Positions 55,918-64,000 of a stretch of 64,000 bases of DNA are shown here, one piece after another. Position 1 is the first letter of the stretch. Each line of letters begins with the position of its first letter. The DNA lies in assembly GCA_018261955.1 (NCBI GenBank), contig JAGTRK010000002.1:1-64000 (forward strand). Reading direction: 5' to 3'. The stretch comes from Burkholderiaceae bacterium. Lineage in GTDB: Bacteria; Pseudomonadota; Gammaproteobacteria; Burkholderiales; Burkholderiaceae. The translations under genes and the position numbers were made by a program. Under the pieces are notes generated by a model. The model was given only the letters and a program-made list of their open reading frames with translations, had not been told where the DNA came from and searched no databases.

Positions 55918-57477
55918 TTAAGCAGATTGCTTTTTCATAGCCCCAAACATGACTTTGCCCAATTCTACGCCCCATTGGTCAAAACTATTGATGTTCCACA
56001 CCACGCCTTGTAAAAAGGTTTTGTGCTCGTACAGTGCGATGAGTGCGCCCAAAGTGCGCGCATCAAATTTACTCAGATGAATGCGCGAGCTGGGTTGATT
56101 GGCGGGGAAATGGCTGTACGAGGGTTTGCTTTGCCACTCGACGCGCAATGTTTCGGGCAGTGCGTTGATGCCATAAGCGAGCGCATCCGATTGTGCGCGA
56201 GCAAATAAAAGCAAGTCTTCTGTGCGGGTATCACCTATGTAAGCAGGGTTGTTGTCTGGTTCGACACTGATGATATCCAACGGCACGCGTACACGTCCTT
56301 GATGCAGGAGTTGGAAAAAACTGTGTTGTGTCACCGTGCCCAACCCGCCAAACAGCACAGGCGCAGTGGCGTAGTTAATTGACTCGCCTTGTTTGTCGGT
56401 GGATTTGCCGTTCGATTCCATTTCGAGTTGCTGCAAGTAGTCGGCAAAGTAGCGCAAGCGTTCGGCATAACTGATGACACCATGCACTTGTGTTCCGTGA
56501 AAGTTGCCGTACCATACGCCGAGCAAGGCGAGCATCGCGGGCATGTTGTTGGCAAATGGGGTGTTGAGAAAATGTTCATCCATCTCGTGTGCGCCCGCGA
56601 GCAGTTGTTTGAATTGCTCGACGCCGAGCGCGATGGCAATCGATAAACCGATTGCAGACCACAAAGAAAACCGTCCGCCAACCCACTCGGGCAGAGTGTA
56701 GCAACGCTCGCTTGTGATGCCCCACGCGCTGGCGGCTTGGGTGTTGTTTGAAGTGGCGCAAAAATGTGCTTGTTTGATTGCGATGCCGATACTGTCCGTC
56801 ATACTGGTTTGATAATGCGTGCACAGCCAAGCATGTGCGGCCTGCGCATTGACCTGAGTTTCCATGGTCGAGAAACTTTTGGACGAGAGGATGAATAAAG
56901 TGCGCTCAGGATCCAGTGTGCTTAAGGTGCGCGCCAGTTCAATCGGGTCAATATTGGCGACGAAATGCACGCGTGGTTGTGCAGACACATCCGCCAGAGC
57001 GTGGCAAATCAGGCGTGGCCCCAAGTCCGAACCGCCAATGCCGAGGTTGACCACATCGTTGATGGTCTGTCCACTGTGCCCTTTGACCTCGCCATTGCGC
57101 ACCGCATCGGCAAAGCCGAAAAAGCGCGCTTGCGTATCGGCAACTTCTTGCACGAGTTTGCTGTCCGCGCCTGTGTACGAGCCGCGCAATGCCACGTGCA
57201 GTACCGCGCGATTTTCGGAGGTATTAATGGACTCGCCTGAAAACATTTTTTTTTGCCATGCGCGCCAACCCTGCTCATTCAATAGTTGTTCAAACAATAC
57301 CAGCGTTTCATCCGTGATGTGGTGGCGCGAGTAGTCCAATTCGATGTGACAAGAACAGATTTTATAACGTTCAGCACGCGTGGCATCGGCTTGGCGCAGT
57401 TGCTCCAAACTCAGTGCGGTGAGGTTCTTTTTGTGGGCATTAAGGCTCGCCCATGCGGCGGTTTGGGTGGGATTCAT
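55918..57477 (-). CDS. pgi: Glucose-6-phosphate isomerase
   Basis: 519 residues. Interconverts glucose 6-phosphate and fructose 6-phosphate. The catalytic Glu lies in QLEMESNGKSTDK near residue 350, the ring-opening His in TQHSFFQLLHQG near residue 380, and the C-terminal FDQWGVELGK carries the active-site Lys. VNLGIGGSDLGPR and ILSSKSFSTMET bind the phosphate. The GGLGTVTQH wording differs from E. coli GEPGTNGQH but is outside the catalytic Glu. Gene precedes tRNA-Leu. Confidence 0.95.
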   Translation of the reverse strand: MNPTQTAAWASLNAHKKNLTALSLEQLRQADATRAERYKICSCHIELDYSRHHITDETLVLFEQLLNEQGWRAWQKKMFSGESINTSENRAVLHVALRGSYTGADSKLVQEVADTQARFFGFADAVRNGEVKGHSGQTINDVVNLGIGGSDLGPRLICHALADVSAQPRVHFVANIDPIELARTLSTLDPERTLFILSSKSFSTMETQVNAQAAHAWLCTHYQTSMTDSIGIAIKQAHFCATSNNTQAASAWGITSERCYTLPEWVGGRFSLWSAIGLSIAIALGVEQFKQLLAGAHEMDEHFLNTPFANNMPAMLALLGVWYGNFHGTQVHGVISYAERLRYFADYLQQLEMESNGKSTDKQGESINYATAPVLFGGLGTVTQHSFFQLLHQGRVRVPLDIISVEPDNNPAYIGDTRTEDLLLFARAQSDALAYGINALPETLRVEWQSKPSYSHFPANQPSSRIHLSKFDARTLGALIALYEHKTFLQGVVWNINSFDQWGVELGKVMFGAMKKQSA

Positions 57478-57596
57478 GGATATCCTTTAAATGTGTTGAT
57501 GTGTTTGTGTGTATTTTAGTCAAAAAATGATGCGTGCGTTTGAATATCTCGGTGCATGACTGCGGTCAAGTGGCGCGGGATGAGTGCTTAGACAGC

Positions 57597-57623
57597 AAAA
57601 AGCCTTGCACGGATGCAAGGCTT
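57597..57623 (-). terminator. Rho-independent terminator of hpf
   Basis: AAGCCTTGCA (57600-57609) and its complement (57614-57623) form a 10-bp stem with a CGGA loop; on the minus strand TTTT follows. It lies 24 bases past the hpf stop. Confidence 0.88.
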
Positions 57624-57646
57624 GATTTGCTCAAATTGAAACAAAA

Positions 57647-57964
57647 TTAAGCAGTGGCGCGTTTGGCGGTGTCATGAGAGACATCGTTGAGTTTCTTTTT
57701 GTGTTTGATGACTTGTTTGTCCAATTTATCCACTGCCAAATCAATCGCGGCGTACAGGTTTTCTTGAGAGTCTTCGGCATGAAAATCATGCCCGTTTGAA
57801 CGCAAGCGCAAGGAGGCTGTTTGTAGGTTTTTTTCAACTGAAAAAATTGCCTTCACTTCAACGGCATGATCGAAATGGTGTTTTACCCGTTCTAATTTTT
57901 CGACGAGATGTTCACGCAAAGCGGGAGTGACTTCGACATGGTGACCTGTGAGTTGTATGTTCAT
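57647..57964 (-). CDS. hpf: Ribosome hibernation-promoting factor, short type
   Basis: 105 residues from ATG 57964, with GGAGG just upstream. The sequence begins MNIQLTGHHVEVTPALREHL and has the family's KNLQTASLRLRSNGHDFHAEDS. It binds the 30S decoding region and helps idle ribosomes pair in stationary phase. rpoN, its common neighbour, is not here. Confidence 0.93.
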   Translation of the reverse strand: MNIQLTGHHVEVTPALREHLVEKLERVKHHFDHAVEVKAIFSVEKNLQTASLRLRSNGHDFHAEDSQENLYAAIDLAVDKLDKQVIKHKKKLNDVSHDTAKRATA

Positions 57965-58273
57965 ATTGAACCTCCGTGATGTCTGCAAACCCTTCTCGGG
58001 TGCAGTGTTGAAAAAGCATTTGCGATAAACCTCGCCCTTGGATATAGAATAGCACCATTCAACGAGATTGCAAGTGCTTTTGGCAGTGTTTTTGCAATAA
58101 TTTTACGATGTGATTTATTGTGCTTAAATGATGGTAAATGCTTTAAAAAACGTTTATTTAACACGATAAGAACAAATATTCACCGTGACGACAAGAAAAA
58201 TGCTATATTTTTACAAGATTGTGCGACGCACCATCAATAATTAAATCAAAAACACACGATAGGAATAAAGCAA
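57965..58273. other. Divergent regulatory region, hpf and fadD
   Basis: 309 bases without a gene. A likely hpf promoter is TTGCAA (58073-58068) and TATTCT (58051-58046) on minus, 16 bases apart. On plus, a sigma-54-like site lies at 58081-58096 and an 11-base palindrome GTGCGACGCAC at 58221-58231 may be an operator for fadD. Confidence 0.45.
58081..58096 (+). promoter_or_regulatory. Sigma-54-like -24/-12 element
   Basis: TGGCAGTGTTTTTGCA has the GG and GC dinucleotides at the exact sigma-54 spacing and differs from the consensus TGGCAC-N5-TTGC by one core base. It points toward fadD, with about 165 bases of leader. No enhancer site was recognised. Confidence 0.45.
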
Positions 58274-59941
58274 ATGTATAAACCTTGGCTCAGTCAGTAT
58301 GGTGAGATTCCTGCTGAAATCAACCCCAATCAATTCTCTTCTATTGCGGCACTTTATGATGACGCATTTGAGCGTTTTGGTTCGCGCACCTTGGCGATGA
58401 GCATGGAAAAAACTTTAACCTACGCGCAAACCAAGCAGATTTCCGAGCACATCGGCGCGTGGTTACAGCAGCTGGGTTTACAAAAATCTGACCGCGTGGC
58501 GGTGATGATGCCCAATTGTTTGCAATACATCGTCGTGGTGGCGGCGATTTTGCGCGCGGGATTTTGTGTGGTGAATGTCAATCCCTTGTACACACCCGAT
58601 GAATTGGGTCATCAGCTCAAAGATTCGGGCGCAAAAGCCATTTTTTTACTGGATAATTTTGCCACCACGTTGGAAAAAGCCCTGCCGCACACGCCTGAAC
58701 TCAAACACATTGTGGTCAGCAAACTGGGTGATTTGATGGGGGTAAAAGGGCACCTTGTAAATTTTGCCCTAAAATACGTGAAAAAAATGATTCCCGATTG
58801 GAATATTGATTCAGCCATTTCATTCAAACGCGTCATGGCCGATGGCGCGCGTTTACACATGACCCAAGTCGCGCTCACACACGATGATTTGGCTTTTTTG
58901 CAATACACAGGCGGGACAACGGGCGTGGCAAAAGGCGCGATGCTCACACACGGCAATTTGATTGCCAATGTGATGCAAGTGACCGCGTGGTGCGCACCTG
59001 CGTTTGAGAGCATGGATGCCAACGAGCAAGCTGTATTTTTACAGGCTTTACCGTTGTATCATATTTTTGGGTTCACAGCGGGCGCGATGTATGCCATGCA
59101 CATTGGTGGGCAATTGTTATTGATTGCCAATGCGCGCGATATTCACGCCATGATTCAGGATTTAGAAAAGCACCCCGTGCATGTGTTCCCAGCGGTCAAT
59201 ACCTTGTTTAACGCATTGATTCACCACCCAGAATTCAATAAAATTGACACATCAAAACTGCGCGTGGTTTTGGGTGGTGGGATGTCAGTACAACGTGCCG
59301 TGGCTGAGGAGTTTTACGCACGCACAGGTAAGCCGATTATTGAGGCGTATGGTCTGTCCGAAACCAGTCCAGGTGCGTTGTTTAATCCGGTGCTGGCAAC
59401 CGAATACACAGGTTACACAGGTTTGCCATTGCCATCCACCGACATCGCCATTTTGGACGATGATGGGCGTGAAGTGCCTTTGGGCGAGTCAGGTGAAATC
59501 TGTATTCGTGGCCCACAAGTCATGGCAGGCTACTGGCAACGTCCTGATGAAACCGCGTTGGTAATGACTGACGATGGATATTTCCGCTCAGGCGATATTG
59601 GTGTGATGAATGAGCAAGGGTTTGTCAAACTTGTGGATCGTAAAAAAGACATGATTTTGGTATCGGGTTTTAATGTCTATCCAAACGAGGTGGAGGAGGC
59701 GGCAGTGTCTCACCCCAAAGTATTGGAAGCCGCCGCCATCAGTATGCCGTATGAGCATTCGGGCGAAGCAGTGAAATTATTCATCGTCAAAAAAGATGAG
59801 AGTTTAACGGTTGAAGAATTGCAAAGTTACCTAAAAGACCATTTAACAGGCTACAAGCGTCCCAAGGCCATTGAATTTCGCACTGAATTGCCTAAATCGA
59901 ATGTGGGAAAAATTTTGCGCAAAGAACTCAAAGGTCAATAA
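58274..59941 (+). CDS. fadD: Long-chain fatty acid-CoA ligase
   Basis: 555 residues. Activates fatty acids to acyl-CoA through an acyl-adenylate. The AMP-binding P-loop is YTGGTTGVAKGAMLTH near residue 213, with EAYGLSETSPG near residue 358, the hinge motif VDRKKDMILVSGFNVYPNEVEE near residue 455 and the catalytic Lys in LPKSNVGKILRKEL at the C terminus. Its length and start match FadD. Upstream sites are listed separately. Confidence 0.94.
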   Translation: MYKPWLSQYGEIPAEINPNQFSSIAALYDDAFERFGSRTLAMSMEKTLTYAQTKQISEHIGAWLQQLGLQKSDRVAVMMPNCLQYIVVVAAILRAGFCVVNVNPLYTPDELGHQLKDSGAKAIFLLDNFATTLEKALPHTPELKHIVVSKLGDLMGVKGHLVNFALKYVKKMIPDWNIDSAISFKRVMADGARLHMTQVALTHDDLAFLQYTGGTTGVAKGAMLTHGNLIANVMQVTAWCAPAFESMDANEQAVFLQALPLYHIFGFTAGAMYAMHIGGQLLLIANARDIHAMIQDLEKHPVHVFPAVNTLFNALIHHPEFNKIDTSKLRVVLGGGMSVQRAVAEEFYARTGKPIIEAYGLSETSPGALFNPVLATEYTGYTGLPLPSTDIAILDDDGREVPLGESGEICIRGPQVMAGYWQRPDETALVMTDDGYFRSGDIGVMNEQGFVKLVDRKKDMILVSGFNVYPNEVEEAAVSHPKVLEAAAISMPYEHSGEAVKLFIVKKDESLTVEELQSYLKDHLTGYKRPKAIEFRTELPKSNVGKILRKELKGQ

Positions 59942-59963
59942 GCGACAGGTCATCGTACTTTGG

Positions 59964-59989
59964 AGCCGCTCAGAGATGGGCGGCTTTTT
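59964..59989 (+). terminator. Rho-independent terminator of fadD
   Basis: AGCCGCTC (59964-59971) pairs with GGGCGGCT (59978-59985, one G-T pair) around six bases, then TTTT. It separates fadD from rnpB. Confidence 0.8.
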
Positions 59990-60001
59990 CATGTTTGCCC
60001 G

Positions 60002-60010
60002 TGCTATAAT
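60002..60010 (+). promoter_or_regulatory. Extended -10 promoter of rnpB
   Basis: TGCTATAAT is a perfect TATAAT with the TG extension, seven bases before the RNase P RNA. No good -35 is seen, as allowed for extended -10 promoters. Confidence 0.65.
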
Positions 60011-60016
60011 CGCACT

Positions 60017-60342
60017 TCATGCCCACCAGACAATCGCTGGCATCGGCAACGATGCGGGAGGAAAGTCCGGACTCCACAGAGCACGATAGCGGCTAACAGC
60101 CGTCCGCTGAAATCCGCAAGGTATAAGGTGAGGAATAGGGCCACAGAGACGAGCGTATTGAGTTACGGTGAAACGCGGTAACCTCTATCGGGAGCAACAT
60201 CAAATAGGCACGCATTGAGGCGGCTCGCTGAGCGTGCGGGTAGATGGCTAAAGTGGCGCGGTAACGCGCCACGTAGAGGAATGATTGTCGGTGTTTATCG
60301 CAAGGTAAATGCTCACAGAATCCGGCTTATCGGTGGGCATGG
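60017..60342 (+). ncRNA. rnpB: RNase P RNA (class A)
   Basis: Catalytic RNA that matures tRNA 5' ends. The ends pair as P1: CATGCCCACC (60018-60027) with GGTGGGCATG (60332-60341). Conserved elements are present: GAGGAAAGTCCGGACTCC near 60057, AATAGGGCCACAGAGACGAG near 60134, GTGAAACGCGGTAACCTC near 60168, the AGAGGAATGATTGTC block near 60275, and ACAGAATCCGGCTTATCGG near the 3' end. About 326 bases. Confidence 0.95.
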
Positions 60343-60361
60343 ACTTATTTCGGGTGCAATT

Positions 60362-62407
60362 TTAAATCTCACCATTCAAAGCCTGCGCGGCATGGCGCAC
60401 ATCCTCGGTTCGACCGACAAAGTAAATTTCATCGCCTTCGTGCAGCACAGGGTCAGGCGATAAATCCAATTCGTTCAAACCACGAATCACACGTTTGACG
60501 GTCACCCGCCATGCGGATAAAGGCAATGTGCTCAGTGTTTGATCTGTCCACAAACTTTCATCGGATAAACGTGTGGCGTGTTCGGTCGGCTCAATGGTTT
60601 GAGTGGCGCTAGGTTTACTCGATTTTGCAACCGCTGCGGGTGTGGCAGAACTCATACCAAATGGGTCGGACTCTTCATCAAAATGTTGACGCAGTAAGTC
60701 ATAACGACCGCGCCGCTGTTCAGCGATAAACGCCAATACATCTTGCGGTGTCGCACCCGCGCTCAATAGCGTTTGTGTGGCTAAAATCAAACTGCCCTCT
60801 AAAATCTCAGGCACCACCGCCACCGCGCCTGCACTTTGTAATTGCTCTAAATACGAGTCATCCAAGGTGCGCACAATCACAGGCAAATTTGGATTGAGTT
60901 CGCGCACATGGTGCAATACATGCAATGCCGCACGCGGCTCGATATAGGTGATGACCAAAGCGCGGGCGCGATCGACACCTGCCGCGCTCAGGCTTTCTTT
61001 GCGCGTGATGTCGCCATAAACCACATCGTGTCCTTTGAGAATGCCGCGTTGCACATTTTCGGGGTCTGCATCAATCCCCATGTACGGCACGTGTTGTTCC
61101 TTGAGCAGTCGTGCCAAGGTTTTGCCACTGCGTCCAAAGCCCGCGATAATCACGTGGTCGTGGGCTTCCATACTGTGACTGACGACATGCGTCAGTTGCA
61201 ACGATTGCAGCAACCATTCAGAGCGGGTGACGCGAAAGACGATTTTATCGGCGTATTTGAGGATGAAAGGCGTGAGGAACATCGACAGTACGATGGCGGC
61301 GAGTACCCATTGCGCCACCGTTGGATTGAGCAGGGCGTTGCCCAAAGACAAATTCAGCAATACCAAGCCAAACTCGCCCGCAGGCGCGAGTGCGAGTGCG
61401 GTGCGAATGGCATTGCCCGTGGATTGCCCGAAGGCGCGCACCAGACCGAGCACAAGCGCAAATTTAATCGTCAGCAACAACACCAGCACACACAGCACCG
61501 CCAACCATTCGCGCAACACCAACATCACATCCAACTGCATCCCCATAGCGACGAAAAACAGACCCAGCAGAATGTCTTTGAACGGTTTGATGTCCTCTTC
61601 AACTTGGATTTGATACTCGGTTTCAGAAATCAACATCCCCGCGATGAACGCGCCCAAAGCCAATGACAAACCCGCCTTCTCAGTGAGCCAAGCAAAACCC
61701 AAGGTCATCAAAAACAAATTGAGCATGAACAATTCACTGGAGCGGCGACGCACCACGATGGTGAGCCACGCGTGCATCGGCTTTTGCCCCAAACCCAAGA
61801 GTACGACCAAGACCAAGACGGTTTTAAACACGCCCCAAGCGAGTTGAGCAAACAATGCGCCATCGGATTGTCCCGTTTGTGCCAAAGCGGGAATTAAAAT
61901 CAACAGCGGCACGACCGCCAAATCTTGAAACAACAGCACACCGAAAATATTGCGTCCATGCGCTGAGTCCAACTCCAAACGCTCGGTCAATAATTTCATC
62001 AAAATCGCGGTCGAACTCATCGCCAAAACGCCACCCAAAGCGAACCAACCCGCGCCGCTCATGCTCAATTCGGCAGGCAAAAAGCGGTTGAGCCCCCAAC
62101 CCAACAGACCAAACAGCAGCATGGTTGCGCCCACTTGTGCACCGCCCAAGCCCAGTACCAAACGGCGCAAGGCTTTGAGTTTGGGTAAGGAGAACTCCAA
62201 ACCGATGGTAAACATCAAAAACACAATGCCCAGTTCAGCAAAATGCGCGACCGATGCAGGGTCAGGCAACAGTTTCAGTGCGTACGGTCCGATGAGCACC
62301 CCTACGGTGAGGTAGCCCAAAATCGGCGGCAATTGCAGGTAGCGAAACACCACCACGGCAAAAACGACGATGGAGAGGATGAGGACGGTAAAGGATAATC
62401 CGTACAT
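60362..62407 (-). CDS. Kef-type monovalent cation:proton antiporter with RCK domains
   Basis: 681 residues. About 12 membrane segments (1-390) form a CPA2 antiporter, with LFMFTIGLEFSL near residue 65, the FQDLAVVPLLI motif near residue 160 holding an acidic ion residue, and GEFGLVLLNL near residue 350. A cytoplasmic RCK/TrkA-N domain follows (AGFGRSGKTLARLL near residue 424), then a low-complexity linker and a TrkA-C domain (VLHEGDEIYFVGR). It resembles KefB/YbaL; the transported ion is unknown. Converges on rnpB 20 bases away. Confidence 0.88.
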   Translation of the reverse strand: MYGLSFTVLILSIVVFAVVVFRYLQLPPILGYLTVGVLIGPYALKLLPDPASVAHFAELGIVFLMFTIGLEFSLPKLKALRRLVLGLGGAQVGATMLLFGLLGWGLNRFLPAELSMSGAGWFALGGVLAMSSTAILMKLLTERLELDSAHGRNIFGVLLFQDLAVVPLLILIPALAQTGQSDGALFAQLAWGVFKTVLVLVVLLGLGQKPMHAWLTIVVRRRSSELFMLNLFLMTLGFAWLTEKAGLSLALGAFIAGMLISETEYQIQVEEDIKPFKDILLGLFFVAMGMQLDVMLVLREWLAVLCVLVLLLTIKFALVLGLVRAFGQSTGNAIRTALALAPAGEFGLVLLNLSLGNALLNPTVAQWVLAAIVLSMFLTPFILKYADKIVFRVTRSEWLLQSLQLTHVVSHSMEAHDHVIIAGFGRSGKTLARLLKEQHVPYMGIDADPENVQRGILKGHDVVYGDITRKESLSAAGVDRARALVITYIEPRAALHVLHHVRELNPNLPVIVRTLDDSYLEQLQSAGAVAVVPEILEGSLILATQTLLSAGATPQDVLAFIAEQRRGRYDLLRQHFDEESDPFGMSSATPAAVAKSSKPSATQTIEPTEHATRLSDESLWTDQTLSTLPLSAWRVTVKRVIRGLNELDLSPDPVLHEGDEIYFVGRTEDVRHAAQALNGEI

Positions 62408-62439
62408 GGCTTCTTAATTAAGTTATCAACTGGCTAACG

Positions 62440-62468
62440 TTGTGGAGCAAGGCTAAAAACGTTATACT
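62440..62468 (+). promoter_or_regulatory. Candidate kdsD promoter
   Basis: TTGTGG (62440-62445) and TATACT (62463-62468) are 17 bases apart, about 50 bases before the kdsD ATG. Confidence 0.55.
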
Positions 62469-62516
62469 TCGGAATAATTTCCTTCTTGATAATAACAAAA
62501 TTCTCCGCCCACCGTC

Positions 62517-63497
62517 ATGAAAAAAATGCACACCGATGATATTCTAAATGCCGCACGTGATGTGCTGCACATAGAGTCAAGCGCGCTCACAGATTTGTCC
62601 GCACATTTGGACGCGCAGTTTATCAAAGCGATTGAACTCATCATGGCGTGTACAGGTCGTGTGGTGGTCTCGGGTATGGGTAAGTCGGGTCACATTGGGC
62701 GCAAAATTGCCGCGACTTTGGCTTCCACGGGCACCCCTGCATTTTTCGTTCATCCAGGAGAAGCGAGCCACGGCGATTTGGGCATGATCATGCCTGAGGA
62801 CGTGATGCTGGCTTTGTCTAATTCGGGCAAATCCGATGAGTTGCTGGCGATTTTGCCCTTGGTCAAACGCTCAGGTGCAAAACTGATTACGGTCACAGGC
62901 GACATCGATTCGCCGATGGCGAAATTGGCCGATGCGCATATTTTGGTCGCGGTCAAACGGGAAGCCTGTCCTTTAAATTTAGCACCGACCGCGAGCACCA
63001 CAGCCGCATTGGCACTGGGCGATGCGCTGGCAGTGGTCTTGCTCAAAATTCGTGGGTTCAATGAAGAGGACTTTGCGCGCTCGCATCCGGGTGGTTCGCT
63101 CGGTAAAAAGCTCTTGACCTATGTCAGTGACGTGATGCGCACGGGGAAAAGTATTCCTGCCGTGCAATCGGGTGCGAGTTTGACCGACAGTTTATTAGAA
63201 ATCAGTAAAAAACAATTGGGCATGGTGGCGATTGTCGATTCTGCGCATAAAGTCTTGGGTGTATTGACCGATGGCGATGTGCGCCGTTTGTTTGAAAAAG
63301 GTGTGGATGTGCGCACCTTAACTGTCGATGAGGTGATGTCGCTCAACCCGCGCACCATCACCCAAGATGTGCTCGCGGTGTCTGCGGTTGAATTGATGCA
63401 GCGTCACCACATCAGTCAAGTTTTGGTGGTTGATGAGGCGCAGATACTCATCGGTGCGCTGAATATCCACGATTTATTTGCCGCCAAAGTGGTGTGA
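62517..63497 (+). CDS. kdsD: D-arabinose 5-phosphate isomerase
   Basis: 326 residues. Turns ribulose 5-phosphate into arabinose 5-phosphate for Kdo synthesis. An SIS domain (VVVSGMGKSGHIGRKIAATL near residue 43; HPGEASHGDLGM with the catalytic His near residue 80) is followed by two CBS domains (about 205-326; VLTDGDVRRLFEKG). No strong ribosome site before ATG 62517. Together with kdsC it feeds the lipid A-Kdo pathway. Confidence 0.95.
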   Translation: MKKMHTDDILNAARDVLHIESSALTDLSAHLDAQFIKAIELIMACTGRVVVSGMGKSGHIGRKIAATLASTGTPAFFVHPGEASHGDLGMIMPEDVMLALSNSGKSDELLAILPLVKRSGAKLITVTGDIDSPMAKLADAHILVAVKREACPLNLAPTASTTAALALGDALAVVLLKIRGFNEEDFARSHPGGSLGKKLLTYVSDVMRTGKSIPAVQSGASLTDSLLEISKKQLGMVAIVDSAHKVLGVLTDGDVRRLFEKGVDVRTLTVDEVMSLNPRTITQDVLAVSAVELMQRHHISQVLVVDEAQILIGALNIHDLFAAKVV

Positions 63498-63507
63498 GGA
63501 CACGCGC

Positions 63508-64000
63508 ATGACCCATCATTCAAACTTCAAACCGAGCAACGACGCGCTCTATCGCCCTGTGGCCGCGATGCCGAGCGATGCCGTTATCGTGCGCGCACAA
63601 AAAATCAAACTGTTGATTCTCGATGTTGATGGTGTCTTGACCACGGGCTATTTGGATTACGATGCCAAGGGCGAGGTGGTCAAATCGTTTTATGTGCAAG
63701 ACGGTTTGGGTTTGCAATTGTTGCGCGAGCAGGGTATTCAGTTGGCGATTATCAGCGGACGCGACTCGCCCGTGACTGCGGCGCGTGCCAAGGATTTAAA
63801 AATCCATCATGTGTTGCAAGGCGCGCAGGACAAAGGCGCGGCATTGGCAAGATTGCTGCAAACAGAGGGCGTGGCGTTGAGCGAGTGTGCGTATATCGGC
63901 GATGATGTGATTGATTTGCCGATATTGCGTGCGGTCGGTTTGGCGGTGAGTGTGCCCAATGGACATCACTTGGCGCGCTCGGCTGCGCATTGGGTGACGG
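63508..64000 (+). CDS. kdsC: Kdo 8-phosphate phosphatase (cut by window end)
   Basis: Runs off the window after 164 codons. HAD-family phosphatase: the nucleophile motif LLILDVDGVLTTG near residue 35 (Asp nucleophile and acid), ISGRDSP near residue 84, and the late YIGDDVIDLPILRAVG near residue 133. The first 30 residues precede the usual fold. GAGGA precedes ATG 63508. It removes phosphate from Kdo 8-phosphate, the step after kdsA, and follows kdsD by ten bases. Confidence 0.93.
   Translation, partial: MTHHSNFKPSNDALYRPVAAMPSDAVIVRAQKIKLLILDVDGVLTTGYLDYDAKGEVVKSFYVQDGLGLQLLREQGIQLAIISGRDSPVTAARAKDLKIHHVLQGAQDKGAALARLLQTEGVALSECAYIGDDVIDLPILRAVGLAVSVPNGHHLARSAAHWVT

Noticed and set aside
55918-57477. 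Possible loss of the PGI active site (GGLGTVTQH instead of GEPGTNGQH)
   Set aside because: The catalytic Glu belongs to the ESNGK motif, which is intact, as are the His and the C-terminal Lys.
60908-61666. 252-residue plus frame opposite the Kef antiporter
   Set aside because: A Gln/His/Arg-rich artefact of the membrane protein's codons on the other strand.
1-64000. CRISPR arrays, prophage or integrative elements
   Set aside because: I found no regularly spaced repeats, phage structural genes or integrase apart from xerD, and tRNA-Leu has no duplicated 3' end nearby.

Overview
The window looks like a chromosomal piece of a betaproteobacterium, most likely Burkholderiales. It carries a beta-type division and cell wall (dcw) cluster with murE and murF fused into one gene, as known from Bordetella. 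It also has a pyrR-pyrB-pyrC' operon with an inactive dihydroorotase homologue, a yicC-gmk-rpoZ-spoT-rnfB block, an ogt-xerD pair, and pyruvate dehydrogenase E2 and E3 subunits that each carry a lipoyl domain. Base composition is intermediate and mostly even. One gene (29178-30566) is clearly A+T-rich. No prophage, CRISPR array or transposase gene was seen.

Layout. 191-4268 (minus): yqgE, ruvX, pyrR, pyrB, pyrC'. 4269-22203 (plus): mraZ promoter and operator, then mraZ-rsmH-ftsL-ftsI-murEF-mraY-murD-ftsW-murG-murC-ddlB-ftsQ-ftsA-ftsZ, mostly overlapping and ending at a strong terminator; lpxC follows. 23220-30566: dinB-ugpQ, an internally deleted sterol-desaturase-like gene, a DUF1398 gene, an NlpE/META lipoprotein, phrB and an ApeA-like HEPN gene. 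30636-37292 (minus): aceE-aceF-lprI-like-GFA-lpdA. 37757-44741 (plus, with rph on minus): dctA, yicC-gmk-rpoZ, spoT, rnfB. 44804-46121 (minus): rpmB-rpmG and radC. 46186-51206 (plus): fkpB-ispH, a DOMON-like gene, namZ-like, then ogt-xerD flanked by two inverted copies of a 240-bp repeat. 51520-55503 (minus): plcP-agt-phoX behind a Pho box. The rest holds tRNA-Leu(CAA), pgi, hpf, fadD, rnpB, a Kef-type antiporter, kdsD and the start of kdsC.

How the genes work together. Most of the window is housekeeping: pyrimidine synthesis, peptidoglycan synthesis and division, lipid A and Kdo supply, pyruvate oxidation, stringent response, and RNA and ribosome functions. The accessory signals most worth following are four. 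First, a phosphate-starvation cassette (phospholipase C-like PlcP, glycosyltransferase Agt and phosphatase PhoX) has four PhoB-type heptamers phased at 11 bp. Second, a MITE-like repeat brackets ogt-xerD in inverted orientation and supplies the xerD stop codon. Third, the HEPN gene is a candidate single-gene phage defence. Fourth, the sterol-desaturase homologue has lost part of its third histidine box.
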